Shown: positions 26,487 through 35,391, numbered from the stretch's first letter. The stretch is DNA of 64,000 nucleotides from Faecalicatena contorta (GCF_003149105.1 NZ_QGDS01000001.1:139334-203333); one strand, 5' to 3'. Notes: generated from the letters alone by a model not told the origin. A program made the numbers and translations.

Positions 26487-27812
26487 ATGAAGATACTATT
26501 TATTTCTCTTGGGTGTGACAAAAACCTGGTAGATACGGAAGTAATGCTGGGACTTCTGGCATCCAGAGGATATGAGATGACAGACAGTGAAACAGAGGCG
26601 GATATCATAGTGGTAAACACCTGCTGTTTTATTCACGATGCCAAAGAAGAAAGTATTCAGAGCATTTTGGAGATGGCAAAATACAAAAAAGAGGGAAATC
26701 TCAAAGCTCTTGTTGTAACTGGATGTCTGGCTCAGAGATACCGTCAGGAAGTTTTGGATGAAATTCCTGAGGTAGATGCAGTCCTGGGAACGACATCCTA
26801 CGACAAAATCCTGGATGTGATCGATGAGGCGCTGGAAGGAAGGCAGTCTGTTACAATGACAGATATAGATGTGCTGCCCAAGGTTCCTGCAAAGCGTTTG
26901 GTAACCACAGGGGGACATTTTGCTTATTTGAAGATTGCAGAAGGGTGTGACAAACACTGTACCTACTGTATTATTCCAAAAGTCCGTGGAAATTTCAGGA
27001 GCGTTCCTATGGAGCAGCTTATAGAGGAAGCACAGTACCTGGCGGACCAGGGAGTAAAAGAATTAATTCTTGTGGCTCAGGAAACTACACTCTATGGCAA
27101 GGATATTTACGGTGAAAAGTCTTTACATCTGCTTCTGATAGAATTGTGTAAAATAAACGGTATCCGGTGGATACGAGTGTTATATTGTTATCCTGAAGAA
27201 ATCACTGATGAATTGATACAAGTTATGAAAGAGGAAGAAAAAATCTGCCATTACGTGGACCTGCCGATTCAGCATGCCAATGATGAGATACTCAAGCGTA
27301 TGGGAAGACGGACAACAAAGAAGGAACTGATAAGCATTATTGGGAAACTCAGAAAAGAAATTCCTGATATCTGTATACGTACAACACTGATTACAGGTTT
27401 TCCCGGAGAAATGCAGGAGCAGCATGAGGAATTAATGGAATTTGTAGATGAGATGGAATTTGACAGGCTGGGAGTGTTTACTTATTCACCGGAAGAGGAT
27501 ACTCCGGCGGCCGGGATGCCGGGACAGGTTCCAGAAGAGATAAAGGAGGAGCGTCAGGCTGAATTGATGGAGCTTCAGCAGGAAATTGCTTTCGAACATG
27601 CAGAAAATATGGTAGGACAGGAAGTTCTGGTGACGATTGAGGGAAAGATAGCGGATGAAGATGCCTATGTAGGCAGAACCTACAGAGATGCTCCGAATGT
27701 GGATGGCCTGATTTTTGTAAATACAGATGAGGAACTGAAAACAGGAGATTTTGCGAGGGTAAAGGTGTCCGGTGCAGTGGACTATGATTTGATAGGAGGA
27801 CTAGTGGAATGA
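26487..27812 (+). CDS. rimO: Ribosomal protein S12 methylthiotransferase
   Basis: RimO is a two-cluster radical SAM enzyme that methylthiolates an aspartate of ribosomal protein S12. The 441-residue protein has an N-terminal UPF0004 domain with conserved cysteines (SLGCDKN, NTCCFIH, TGCLAQR), the radical SAM cysteines C154, C158 and C161 in GCDKHCTYC, and a C-terminal TRAM domain (about 370-441). It overlaps pgsA by four bases (ATGA). Confidence 0.95.
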   Translation: MKILFISLGCDKNLVDTEVMLGLLASRGYEMTDSETEADIIVVNTCCFIHDAKEESIQSILEMAKYKKEGNLKALVVTGCLAQRYRQEVLDEIPEVDAVLGTTSYDKILDVIDEALEGRQSVTMTDIDVLPKVPAKRLVTTGGHFAYLKIAEGCDKHCTYCIIPKVRGNFRSVPMEQLIEEAQYLADQGVKELILVAQETTLYGKDIYGEKSLHLLLIELCKINGIRWIRVLYCYPEEITDELIQVMKEEEKICHYVDLPIQHANDEILKRMGRRTTKKELISIIGKLRKEIPDICIRTTLITGFPGEMQEQHEELMEFVDEMEFDRLGVFTYSPEEDTPAAGMPGQVPEEIKEERQAELMELQQEIAFEHAENMVGQEVLVTIEGKIADEDAYVGRTYRDAPNVDGLIFVNTDEELKTGDFARVKVSGAVDYDLIGGLVE

Positions 27813-28351
27813 ATTTACCAAATAAATTGACAATATTAAGAGTCATTATGGTTCCCTTTTTTGTGTTTTTCATGCTGACGGATGTTGGAGGAGCCGCAAA
27901 TAAATGGATTGCACTTATTTTGTTTATTGTTGCAAGCCTGACAGACTTATTGGACGGGAAAATTGCCAGGAAATATAATTTAGTTACGAACTTCGGAAAG
28001 TTTATGGATCCTTTGGCAGACAAGCTTTTGGTCTGTGCTGCTATGATTTGCCTGGTAGAGATGGAAAAGCTGGCAGCCTGGATTGTCATTGTGATTATCA
28101 GCAGAGAGTTTATTATCAGCGGATTCCGTCTGGTGGCTTCTGACAGTGGAGTTGTAATTGCAGCAAGCTACTGGGGGAAATTCAAAACAGTATTTCAGAT
28201 GGCTATGATTATTTTGTTAATCGCAGATTTAGGTGGTATTTTTGATATGATTGGCACTATATTCGTATGGATTGCCCTTGTATTAACAGTGGTTTCTCTG
28301 CTTGATTACGTGTTGAAAAACAAACAAGTACTGACACAGGGAGGGATGTAA
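27809..28351 (+). CDS. pgsA: CDP-diacylglycerol--glycerol-3-phosphate 3-phosphatidyltransferase
   Basis: PgsA makes phosphatidylglycerol phosphate. The 180-residue membrane protein has the CDP-alcohol phosphotransferase motif in LTDLLDGKIARKYNLVTNFGKFMDPLADK (near 46-75) and about five membrane segments. It is coupled to rimO by a four-base overlap and to pncC by a two-base gap, a frequent order in Firmicutes. Confidence 0.95.
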   Translation: MNLPNKLTILRVIMVPFFVFFMLTDVGGAANKWIALILFIVASLTDLLDGKIARKYNLVTNFGKFMDPLADKLLVCAAMICLVEMEKLAAWIVIVIISREFIISGFRLVASDSGVVIAASYWGKFKTVFQMAMIILLIADLGGIFDMIGTIFVWIALVLTVVSLLDYVLKNKQVLTQGGM

Positions 28352-28353
28352 TT

Positions 28354-28875
28354 GTGTATCCCCAATGGATGTTACAGAAAACAGAAAGTGAAGAAACTAG
28401 TCTGGAAGAACAACTGGTAAATGAACTGGCAAAACACAAGCTTACTATAACAACGGCAGAATCCTGCACAGGCGGCATGATTGCCGGGACTTTAATTAAT
28501 GTTGCCGGGGCTTCGGATGTACTGAATGAAGGGTATATTACCTATTCCAATGAAGCAAAGGAACGGCTGGCAGGCGTAAGTCACGAAACCCTGGAAACGT
28601 ATGGTGCAGTCAGTGAGGAGACTGCCAGGGAAATGGCAGAGGGAGCCGCAAAAGCTGCAGGTGCAGATGTTGGGCTGAGTTCTACCGGCATTGCAGGTCC
28701 TGGAGGCGGAACGAAGGAAAAACCCGTAGGACTGGTGTATATAGGCTGCAGTGTCTGTGGGAGGACAAACGTAATAAAATGTCAGTTCACAGGCAGCCGA
28801 ATGGAAAACCGGATAGCTACTGTTGAAAAGGCACTTGAAATGGCCCTGAAGGAAATAAATAATTTGGCGATATAG
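28354..28875 (+). CDS. pncC: CinA C-terminal domain nicotinamide-nucleotide amidohydrolase
   Basis: The 173-residue protein is the stand-alone C-terminal domain of CinA, with TAESCTGGMIAGTLINVAG and STGIAGPGGGTKEKPVGLVYI. The family deamidates nicotinamide mononucleotide to nicotinate mononucleotide in NAD salvage. Translation starts at GTG 28354, eight bases after GGGAGGG. The N-terminal MoCF-like half of full-length CinA is absent here. A terminator follows. Confidence 0.92.
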   Translation: MYPQWMLQKTESEETSLEEQLVNELAKHKLTITTAESCTGGMIAGTLINVAGASDVLNEGYITYSNEAKERLAGVSHETLETYGAVSEETAREMAEGAAKAAGADVGLSSTGIAGPGGGTKEKPVGLVYIGCSVCGRTNVIKCQFTGSRMENRIATVEKALEMALKEINNLAI

Positions 28876-28883
28876 CAAACATA

Positions 28884-28926
28884 TGAAAAAAGTTGATGGA
28901 TTTTATAAGTCCATCAACTTTTTTAT
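28884..28926 (+). terminator. Intrinsic terminator after pncC
   Basis: Hairpin arms AAAAAGTTGATGGA and TCCATCAACTTTTT with loop TTTTATAAG, then a T-run. Confidence 0.9.
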
Positions 28927-28958
28927 GTGTTAACGAAAACACCAATAAAGTAATAGTT

Positions 28959-29000
28959 ATTGTTATTATTTGGATAATGTGTTATTGTAATAATAACAAT
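28959..29000 (+). promoter_or_regulatory. Inverted repeat upstream of the EAL/HDOD gene
   Basis: Arms ATTGTTATTATT (28,959-28,970) and AATAATAACAAT (28,989-29,000) are exact reverse complements 18 bases apart, in an AT-rich spacer. The arrangement suggests a regulator site. The rest of the 28,927-29,181 spacer shows no gene. Confidence 0.4.
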
Positions 29001-29181
29001 TTAAAATGATGATATGGAAAAAAACTACTACTTTCTGTGCAATTAAAATGAGGGAAGTGGCTTATCAGATGAGGGAAGATATAAAAAAATACCGTACAGA
29101 ATAATACATATATAGAAGTAGCTAGAATAATAAGGGCAAAAATGGATGAATTCAATACAATCAGACAGGGGGGCCTAGAAA

Positions 29182-30390
29182 GTGTTTATTGCAAGACAAC
29201 CAATCTTTAACCGGGATCTTAAAATATACGGATATGAGCTGCTCTACAGGGCAAGTGAAACATCGAATGCTTTTTCAAGTGCGACTTCTGCCTCCGCAAC
29301 AGCGGTGGTACTTGGAGAACTATTTGAGCAGGGTATGGGCAAGATTGTCGGAGAAACAAGAGCTTTTGTGAATTTTGATTACGAATTCATTTTATCAGAT
29401 ACAATTGAGCTGATAGATCCGGGCAGCTTGGTGATAGAAGTTCTTGAGACCGTTAAATTTGATGATGCGCTCTTAGCCCGAATTAAGTATCTTCGTACCA
29501 AAGGATATAAAATAGCTCTTGATGATTTTGAAGATGATTTTTTTCACTGCCCGGCAGTGCCAATGGCCGATATTATTAAATACGATATCCGCGCAACTCC
29601 CCTTGATACGATATATAAGGAAGTTAAGGAGGCAATTTCAAGCAATCATGTATTGTTAGCGGAAAAAGTTGAAACAGAAGAAGAGTATAAAAAGGTAAAA
29701 GAAATGGGCTTTCAACTATTTCAAGGTTATTTTTTCAGTAAACCTAAAATTGTGTCAAGCGGATATAAAACTAAAAAATCACCTAAAACAGTTTATCTTC
29801 AAATATTAAGTGAATTAAAAAAAGAGGACTTTTCCTATGACAGGATTTCGAAAATTATAGAATCGGATGTCAATTTATCATATAGATTGTTATATGTAAT
29901 AAGCCGTAAAAAAGAGAAACACTATAATTCAATCAAAAAAGCTTTGATACGTATGGGGCGGCATGAAATAGAGAGGTGGATTAGTGTGGTAATGCTTCAG
30001 AATATGTCAGCGGATAAACCGGATGAGATTTTCAGACTGTCACTGCTGCGCTCCAAATTTAGTGAATATATTGCCGAACATAGTTTTTTTAAAGACAGGA
30101 AAGATGAAGTAGCGCTGATGTGTTTATTCAGTATGCTGGATGTGATTTTGAACAGCTCTATGGAAGAGGCTTTACAGGGATTAGCGATTTCAGATGATAT
30201 CACAGATGCTCTTGTAAATAGGACGGGCGTCTTTGAACCATTGTGTACATTGATAAGGTCCTATGAAAATGGTGATTGGAGTGAAGTGGATAAATATGCT
30301 AAGGCAATTAATGTGTGTTCGGAAATCTTAACTGAAGGGTATATATCAGCAATAGAATGGGCATCAGACATTATGAATGTTTATGGATAA
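29182..30390 (+). CDS. EAL/HDOD domain signalling protein
   Basis: The 402-residue protein combines an N-terminal EAL-type domain (about 1-200) and a C-terminal HDOD domain (about 200-390), the YuxH arrangement. The EAL motif reads ELL (YGYELLYRASE), and other catalytic positions appear as VIEVLE, ALDDFE and AEKVET, so cyclic-di-GMP hydrolysis is doubtful and a binding or scaffold role is more likely. Start is GTG 29182 after GGGGGGCCTAGAAA. It is monocistronic, with an inverted repeat about 180 bases upstream. Confidence 0.88.
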   Translation: MFIARQPIFNRDLKIYGYELLYRASETSNAFSSATSASATAVVLGELFEQGMGKIVGETRAFVNFDYEFILSDTIELIDPGSLVIEVLETVKFDDALLARIKYLRTKGYKIALDDFEDDFFHCPAVPMADIIKYDIRATPLDTIYKEVKEAISSNHVLLAEKVETEEEYKKVKEMGFQLFQGYFFSKPKIVSSGYKTKKSPKTVYLQILSELKKEDFSYDRISKIIESDVNLSYRLLYVISRKKEKHYNSIKKALIRMGRHEIERWISVVMLQNMSADKPDEIFRLSLLRSKFSEYIAEHSFFKDRKDEVALMCLFSMLDVILNSSMEEALQGLAISDDITDALVNRTGVFEPLCTLIRSYENGDWSEVDKYAKAINVCSEILTEGYISAIEWASDIMNVYG

Positions 30391-30593
30391 GAGAACGCTT
30401 CTTACACAAAGTCACTGCTGTACTTAAATGCTTCTCTATATTCACAGATATTCAATGCCAATGTGGCCGGGATTTGTAGAAAGTAACAATTGACGAATGT
30501 CGAAAATTGTGCGAAAATATCAGGTATATGGCGTTAAATAATTATCAGATGCCTATAGGAAGATAATCATACGTATTTGAAAGGAGTTTTAAC

Positions 30594-31286
30594 ATGATTT
30601 ATTCACATGAAGTAGAAATGATGTGTCCGGTAGCTCAGGGTACAAATCACGGACCAGCTCCAATTCCGGAAGAAGCAAAATGGGTACAAGCCAAAGAGGT
30701 AAAAGATATTGCTGGTTTGACACATGGAGTGGGCTGGTGTGCTCCGCAACAGGGTGCCTGTAAGTTGACCTTGAATGTAAAAGAGGGAATTATTCAGGAA
30801 GCTTTGGTTGAGACAATCGGATGTTCAGGAATGACTCATTCCGCTGCTATGGCATCTGAAATTCTTCCGGGAAAAACCGTTTTAGAGGCATTAAACACAG
30901 ACCTTGTCTGTGATGCTATTAATACAGCAATGAGAGAATTATTTTTACAGATTGTTTATGGAAGAACACAGAGTGCATTCTCAGAAGGCGGACTTCCAAT
31001 CGGGGCAGGACTGGAGGATTTAGGGAAAGGACTTCGCTCTCAGGTTGGTACAATGTACGGAACATTGGCTAAAGGCCCCCGCTACCTGGAGATGGCTGAA
31101 GGTTATGTAACAGGAATCGCATTGGATGCCAACGATGAAATCATCGGATACCAGTTCGTAAGCCTTGGAAAATTCACAGATTTCGTAAAAGCAGGCGATA
31201 CACCAAATGACGCATGGGAAAAGTCAAAAGGTCAGTATGGACGTGTTGCAGATGCTGTAAAGATTATCGACCCTCGTGAGCAATAA
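30594..31286 (+). CDS. IscU/NifU-like iron-sulfur scaffold protein, partner of GGGtGRT protein
   Basis: The 230-residue protein shows an IscU/NifU N-terminal-like core in its first half, with cysteines at 11, 49, 56, 77 and 106 (context GWCAPQQGACKL and TIGCSGMTHSA), and a longer C-terminal part unlike true IscU. Databases usually call it an iron-sulfur cluster assembly scaffold protein. The cysteine spacing differs from the Cys-Cys-Cys pattern of IscU, so real scaffold activity is not established. It is followed after 90 bases by the GGGtGRT gene. Strong ribosome binding site GAAAGGAGTTTTAAC. Confidence 0.8.
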   Translation: MIYSHEVEMMCPVAQGTNHGPAPIPEEAKWVQAKEVKDIAGLTHGVGWCAPQQGACKLTLNVKEGIIQEALVETIGCSGMTHSAAMASEILPGKTVLEALNTDLVCDAINTAMRELFLQIVYGRTQSAFSEGGLPIGAGLEDLGKGLRSQVGTMYGTLAKGPRYLEMAEGYVTGIALDANDEIIGYQFVSLGKFTDFVKAGDTPNDAWEKSKGQYGRVADAVKIIDPREQ

Positions 31287-31376
31287 CAGAGGCAGAATTA
31301 AGAGTGAAGAATTTATATTCACTACAACCAAATATTACATAACAGGTAACGCTGAATAAATCAGGAGGACAATTAA

Positions 31377-32387
31377 ATGGCTTTATTTGAATCATATGAA
31401 AGAAGAATTGATAAAATCAATGAAGTATTAAATGGCTATGGCATTGCTTCTATTGAAGAGGCTGAAAAGATTACAAAAGATGCCGGGCTTGATGTTTATA
31501 ATCAGATAAAAGGAATCCAGCCCATTTGTTTTGAGAACGCTTGCTGGGCGTATATTGTAGGTGCAGCTATCGCAATTAAAAAGGGATGTAAGTCAGCGGC
31601 TGACGCGGCTGCAGCAATTGGGGAAGGTCTTCAGGCTTTCTGTATTCCAGGTTCTGTTGCTGACCAGCGTATGGTTGGACTTGGTCATGGTAACTTAGGA
31701 AAGATGCTTTTGGAAGAAGAAACAGACTGCTTCGCATTTCTTGCAGGACATGAATCTTTTGCAGCAGCAGAAGGTGCTATCGGTATCGCTGAGAAAGCAA
31801 ACAAAGTACGTAAAAACCCTCTGCGTGTTATTCTGAATGGTCTTGGAAAAGATGCTGCAAAGGTTATCTCCAGAATCAATGGATTTACCTATGTACAGAC
31901 AGAATATGATTACTACACAGGAGAATTAAAAGAAGTTGAAAGAATTTCTTACTCTGAAGGACTTCGCTCCAAAGTAAACTGCTATGGTGCAAACGATGTT
32001 CGCGAGGGCGTTGCAATTATGCACAAAGAAGGCGTAGACGTATCTATTACAGGTAACTCTACAAACCCAACACGTTTCCAGCATCCAGTAGCAGGTACAT
32101 ATAAAAAAGAATGTATGGAACAGGGCAAGAAGTACTTCTCCGTAGCATCAGGCGGTGGTACAGGACGTACACTTCATCCAGATAACATGGGTGCAGGCCC
32201 GGCTTCTTATGGTATGACAGATACAATGGGACGTATGCACTCTGACGCTCAGTTTGCAGGGTCTTCCTCTGTACCGGCTCATGTTGAAATGATGGGACTG
32301 ATTGGAGCAGGTAACAATCCTATGGTTGGAATGACCGTGGCAGTAGCTGTTTCTTTGGAAGAAGCGGCGAAGGCTGGTAAATTCTAG
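31377..32387 (+). CDS. GGGtGRT family protein
   Basis: The 336-residue protein is named after its motif SGGGTGRTLHPDNMGAG near residues 258-274. It also carries conserved cysteines (PICFENACWAY, AFCIPGS). Function is unknown. It is nearly always adjacent to the IscU-like gene found just upstream, which suggests a metal-cluster enzyme or carrier pair. The codon choice looks optimised (frequent GGT, GCA, CGT), which suggests high expression. The start follows TCAGGAGGACAATTAA, and a terminator lies about 100 bases downstream. Confidence 0.85.
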   Translation: MALFESYERRIDKINEVLNGYGIASIEEAEKITKDAGLDVYNQIKGIQPICFENACWAYIVGAAIAIKKGCKSAADAAAAIGEGLQAFCIPGSVADQRMVGLGHGNLGKMLLEEETDCFAFLAGHESFAAAEGAIGIAEKANKVRKNPLRVILNGLGKDAAKVISRINGFTYVQTEYDYYTGELKEVERISYSEGLRSKVNCYGANDVREGVAIMHKEGVDVSITGNSTNPTRFQHPVAGTYKKECMEQGKKYFSVASGGGTGRTLHPDNMGAGPASYGMTDTMGRMHSDAQFAGSSSVPAHVEMMGLIGAGNNPMVGMTVAVAVSLEEAAKAGKF

Positions 32388-32482
32388 CAAGTACAGTGTT
32401 TATAAGAGCTGTGGCATTTGCGAAACAATGCGAAAAAGCGCCAAAAATCATGCGTAACAAACAGACGTAATTAACAAAATAA

Positions 32483-32518
32483 GAGGGGAGCACAAGTGCT
32501 TCCCCCTTATTTTTTTGC
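32483..32518 (+). terminator. Intrinsic terminator after the GGGtGRT gene
   Basis: Hairpin GAGGGGAGCAC-AAG-TGCTTCCCCCTT followed by ATTTTTTT. Confidence 0.88.
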
Positions 32519-32551
32519 TATTTTATTTTTGCAATTCAAATTTTCTTACCA

Positions 32552-33394
32552 TTGCTTTTAGCGGACTTTTTTGGTGTAGTTATTGCAAGTATTTATTTTG
32601 TGATAATGGTTGAAGTCTATATATTGTTATGCTGGAAGAAAATTTGGAATTCAATTGAATTGTTAATATGTCATTATAGACGAATAAGAAGTAGGAATTT
32701 TTATTATATTATTGACAATAAAAAGAAAAAAGAAAAGGATAGCAGAAAAGCATGGGTCAATGAGTTGAACAGTCTTAGCGGAAGTGCATATATTATTGTT
32801 TTCTTAGTTTTAGCAGCTATTAGCACATTATTATCTAAGCAGATGGGTGCAGTAGAAATTGTCTTGATTATGATATTTGGCAGTGTTATGATATGGGGAG
32901 CATATCTCTGGTTGCTCTATAGGATTCCATGGGTGAGTTATATCATTTTTGTAACTATGCCATTTATCTTGGCAATTATAATAACGTCAGCTAAATATAA
33001 TATTAGCAGTATCAACTTATGGATAACAACAATCTGTGTAATGAGTGCTATAATTTTTCAAACGTTTTTCGTTGTGATGACACCGATTTTCTTGTTACAT
33101 AGTTTGAAATCAAAGATCTTATTGGTAAGTGCCATAATCACAATAATAAGTGCCTTGATAAGTTTGATAGTTAGCGCCTGGATACAGTCAAGAATACCGG
33201 CATTTGAAATGAATACGGTGTATGCGGAGTTAGTGAATGGAGGATATCTGAGTGATAGTTTAGTTGCAATAGTAGATGAGAATAAAATTATCGTAGAAGA
33301 TATTATGAAATATGTGTATGAGAGAATTGGCAGCGAGTATGTTTCCACAGTGGAGAGTGTAATTAATTTATCTTTTTGGTGTATTAGCTTATGA
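32552..33394 (+). pseudogene. Membrane protein, probably truncated at the 5' end
   Basis: An AT-rich open frame encodes about 280 residues with five or six hydrophobic segments and a basic loop (NKKKKEKDSRKAW). The first possible codon is a TTG at 32552 without a ribosome binding site. The next in-frame ATG, at 32606, has none either, and the frame is closed at 32480 inside the preceding terminator. The gene therefore looks beheaded. No family is recognised. It lies at the junction of the chromosome and the conjugative element and may have been cut by an insertion or deletion. Confidence 0.5.
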
Positions 33395-33422
33395 GCCAAA
33401 CGTATTAGGAAAACTGCAAAAA

Positions 33423-33446
33423 CCCTTATTCTATGCGGGATAAGGG
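33423..33446. repeat. Inverted repeat near the left end of the conjugative element
   Basis: Arms CCCTTAT and ATAAGGG with a 10-base loop, preceded by AAAAA on the plus strand, so it could terminate minus-strand transcription. It lies in the zone where the chromosome meets the element and could be near the left attachment site. Confidence 0.35.
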
Positions 33447-33484
33447 AATACCAAAATAAAATATGAGCTATCACATTACACAGG

Positions 33485-33519
33485 ATACCGCCTAATTGGA
33501 CAAGATAGGCGGTATTTTT
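33485..33519 (+). terminator. Terminator upstream of the conjugation module
   Basis: Perfect 9-bp stem ATACCGCCT / AGGCGGTAT followed by TTTT. It insulates the element from chromosomal read-through. Confidence 0.8.
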
Positions 33520-33535
33520 GTATCTGGATAGCGGA

Positions 33536-33560
33536 ACTTCGGGTCAACTTGGCCCGAAGT
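33536..33560. repeat. 25-bp palindrome, copy 1 of 16
   Basis: Consensus arm ACTTCGGGCCAA, central C, then the reverse complement of the arm. This copy has T at arm position 9, which leaves a G-U pair in plus-strand RNA. It is 90 bases upstream of the ParB-like gene. Confidence 0.95.
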
Positions 33561-33650
33561 GGAAAGGGGGGATTACAAATCCCTGTGGGGCTTGACCTAA
33601 AAAATCAAGCCCCTTTTTCATGCCATAAAACAGACAAGGAGGAAAAACGC

Positions 33651-35168
33651 ATGGCAAAAAATGAGCCAAACAAACCGGACGAAGTAAAAACCGCCCCGGC
33701 ACAGGAAGCCGCAGCAGAAGAAAAAAGCACTCCCAAACCCATGCCGGAGATTGGCGGCAAAGCTCCTGCCCCGGAAAAGACTGCCGAAGAAACAGCGGCA
33801 CTTCCCCATGAGGACGGAGCCGCCCTGCATGAATCTGATAAGGACAGGCCGAAAGTACCTACCCCCATTGACATTCCCGCCCCCGGTGATGTGGTGGTTT
33901 CCTTTGACAAAATCAATGAGATTGTTTCCGGGAAACAGGCGGCGGTAAAGGAAGCGGAGCAGACCGCCCCCGAAAAAAAGGACATGGAAAAATCAGCACA
34001 CACCGAAAAAAAGGCAGAGCCAGAGAAACCCGGTATGGATAAGGGAAAGGAAAACGAGCCGAAAACGGCTAACAGCAAGCCCAAATCTCGCTCACAAAAA
34101 ACCACTGAAAAAGCGGACAAAAAGCCTACTCGCCCTGCCAAACAGGAAAAAGCCCCAAAGGCTGTAAAACCGGAAAAGCCGGATAAACCGAAACAAGCCG
34201 CAGAAATTGGCGGCGGGGCTTCTGATTCCCCGCAAGCTACGGAACAGGCACAGCAGGAAACGCCGTCCCCTGCCCCGGAACTGCCGTCCGAACCGAGGGA
34301 AGCACCCCACCCCGGCGAACAGGAACAGATTGTTTATCTCAATCTTTCCGAGCTTTTCGCTTTCAAAGATCACCCGTTTCAGGTTCGTAATGATGAAGAA
34401 ATGGCGGCTATGGTGGAAAGCGTTAAGGACAAGGGCGTTACCCAGCCTGCCATTGTGCGCCCCCGTGAAGATGGCGGCTATGAAATCGTATCAGGCCACC
34501 GCCGCCAGAAGGCCAGCGAATTAGCCGGATTTGCGGATATGCCTTGTATTATCCGCAACATGACGGACGAACAGGCCATCACGCAGATGGTAGAGGACAA
34601 CACCAACCAGCGTGAAAATATCCTGCCCAGTGAACGGGCCAAAGCCCTGCAAATGCAGTTGGAAGCCATCAAGCGGCAGGGCGCGCGAACCGGCAACGGG
34701 CAACGCTCCAATGAGGTTGTAGCAGAGCGCAACAAAATGACGGTCAAGCAGGTTCAGCGGTATATTAAGCTCAATGAGTTGGTTCCCGACCTTATAAAAA
34801 TGGTGGACGAAAAGAAAATCGCGTTCACTCCCGCCGTGGAGCTTGCGTTCATCAAGCCCAAAAATCAGCGGTATATCGCTATCGCCATTGAGGGCCAGCA
34901 GTCGGCTCCCTCACTCTCACAGGCACAGCGTATGCGTGACCTTGACCAAAAGAAGTTGTTAAACCCCGATGTGATTGACGGAATCATGTTAGAAGAAAAA
35001 AAGGAGGCAGACAAAGTGATTATTTCAAGTCAGGAATTAAGCCAGTATTTCGGCAAGGAGAAAACACCTCGCGAAATGAAGGATACCATTATGAAACTGC
35101 TGGAGGAAAACAAGGCGAAGCTGAAAGAGGTTTCGGCTCCTCAAAAGAAAGCCGAACAGGAAAAATAA
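33651..35168 (+). CDS. ParB-like nuclease/DNA-binding domain protein of the conjugative element
   Basis: The 505-residue protein has a long Pro/Lys/Glu-rich disordered N-terminus (about 1-215). A ParB N-terminal domain follows (about 226-330, with VSGHRRQKASELAG and NTNQRENILPSERAKA), then a helix-turn-helix KorB-type region (about 335-420). ParB proteins bind palindromic centromere or operator sites. The start at 33651 has AAGGAGGAAAAACGC upstream. It is the first gene of the conjugation module and no ParA partner is next to it. Sixteen copies of one palindrome in the same element make this protein a candidate for its reader. Confidence 0.88.
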   Translation: MAKNEPNKPDEVKTAPAQEAAAEEKSTPKPMPEIGGKAPAPEKTAEETAALPHEDGAALHESDKDRPKVPTPIDIPAPGDVVVSFDKINEIVSGKQAAVKEAEQTAPEKKDMEKSAHTEKKAEPEKPGMDKGKENEPKTANSKPKSRSQKTTEKADKKPTRPAKQEKAPKAVKPEKPDKPKQAAEIGGGASDSPQATEQAQQETPSPAPELPSEPREAPHPGEQEQIVYLNLSELFAFKDHPFQVRNDEEMAAMVESVKDKGVTQPAIVRPREDGGYEIVSGHRRQKASELAGFADMPCIIRNMTDEQAITQMVEDNTNQRENILPSERAKALQMQLEAIKRQGARTGNGQRSNEVVAERNKMTVKQVQRYIKLNELVPDLIKMVDEKKIAFTPAVELAFIKPKNQRYIAIAIEGQQSAPSLSQAQRMRDLDQKKLLNPDVIDGIMLEEKKEADKVIISSQELSQYFGKEKTPREMKDTIMKLLEENKAKLKEVSAPQKKAEQEK

Positions 35169-35170
35169 GC

Positions 35171-35195
35171 ACTTCGGGTCAAGTTGGCCCGAAGT
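35171..35195. repeat. 25-bp palindrome, copy 2 of 16
   Basis: It begins two bases after the ParB stop codon. T at arm position 9; the only copy with G as central base on the plus strand. Confidence 0.95.
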
Positions 35196-35227
35196 CGGTA
35201 TATGCGGGGCTTTGCCCCGTGCCCCAA

Positions 35228-35391
35228 AGCTCTAAGGATAAATATATTCCCCGTCGCCGCTTATTGGGTAGCATAGCCGGGAAAATCGGTCAAGAGCTTG
35301 CCGCCGTAGGCGGTGCTTCGCACTCTTGACGGATTTCTCCCGGTTATGCTTTAAGGCAGTCAAGCGACGGGGATATATATTCCTTTGAGCT
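35228..35391. repeat. 164-base imperfect inverted repeat (candidate origin or structured RNA)
   Basis: Two arms of about 70 bases face each other. Shared blocks in the left arm and the reverse complement of the right arm include AGCTC, AAGGA, CCCCGTCGC, GCATA-CCGGGA and GTCAAGAG. The centre holds a second small hairpin (GCCGCC/GGCGGT). No reading frame is conserved through it. The 300-base spacer around it (35,169-35,468) contains only copy 2 of the palindrome and this structure. A single-strand origin, an oriT or a structured leader for the next gene are all possible. Confidence 0.7.

Noticed and set aside
33605..34141. Ser/Phe/Gly-rich minus-strand frame opposite the ParB-like gene
   Set aside because: The composition is the mirror of the Pro/Lys/Glu-rich coding strand. 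No independent start signal was found.
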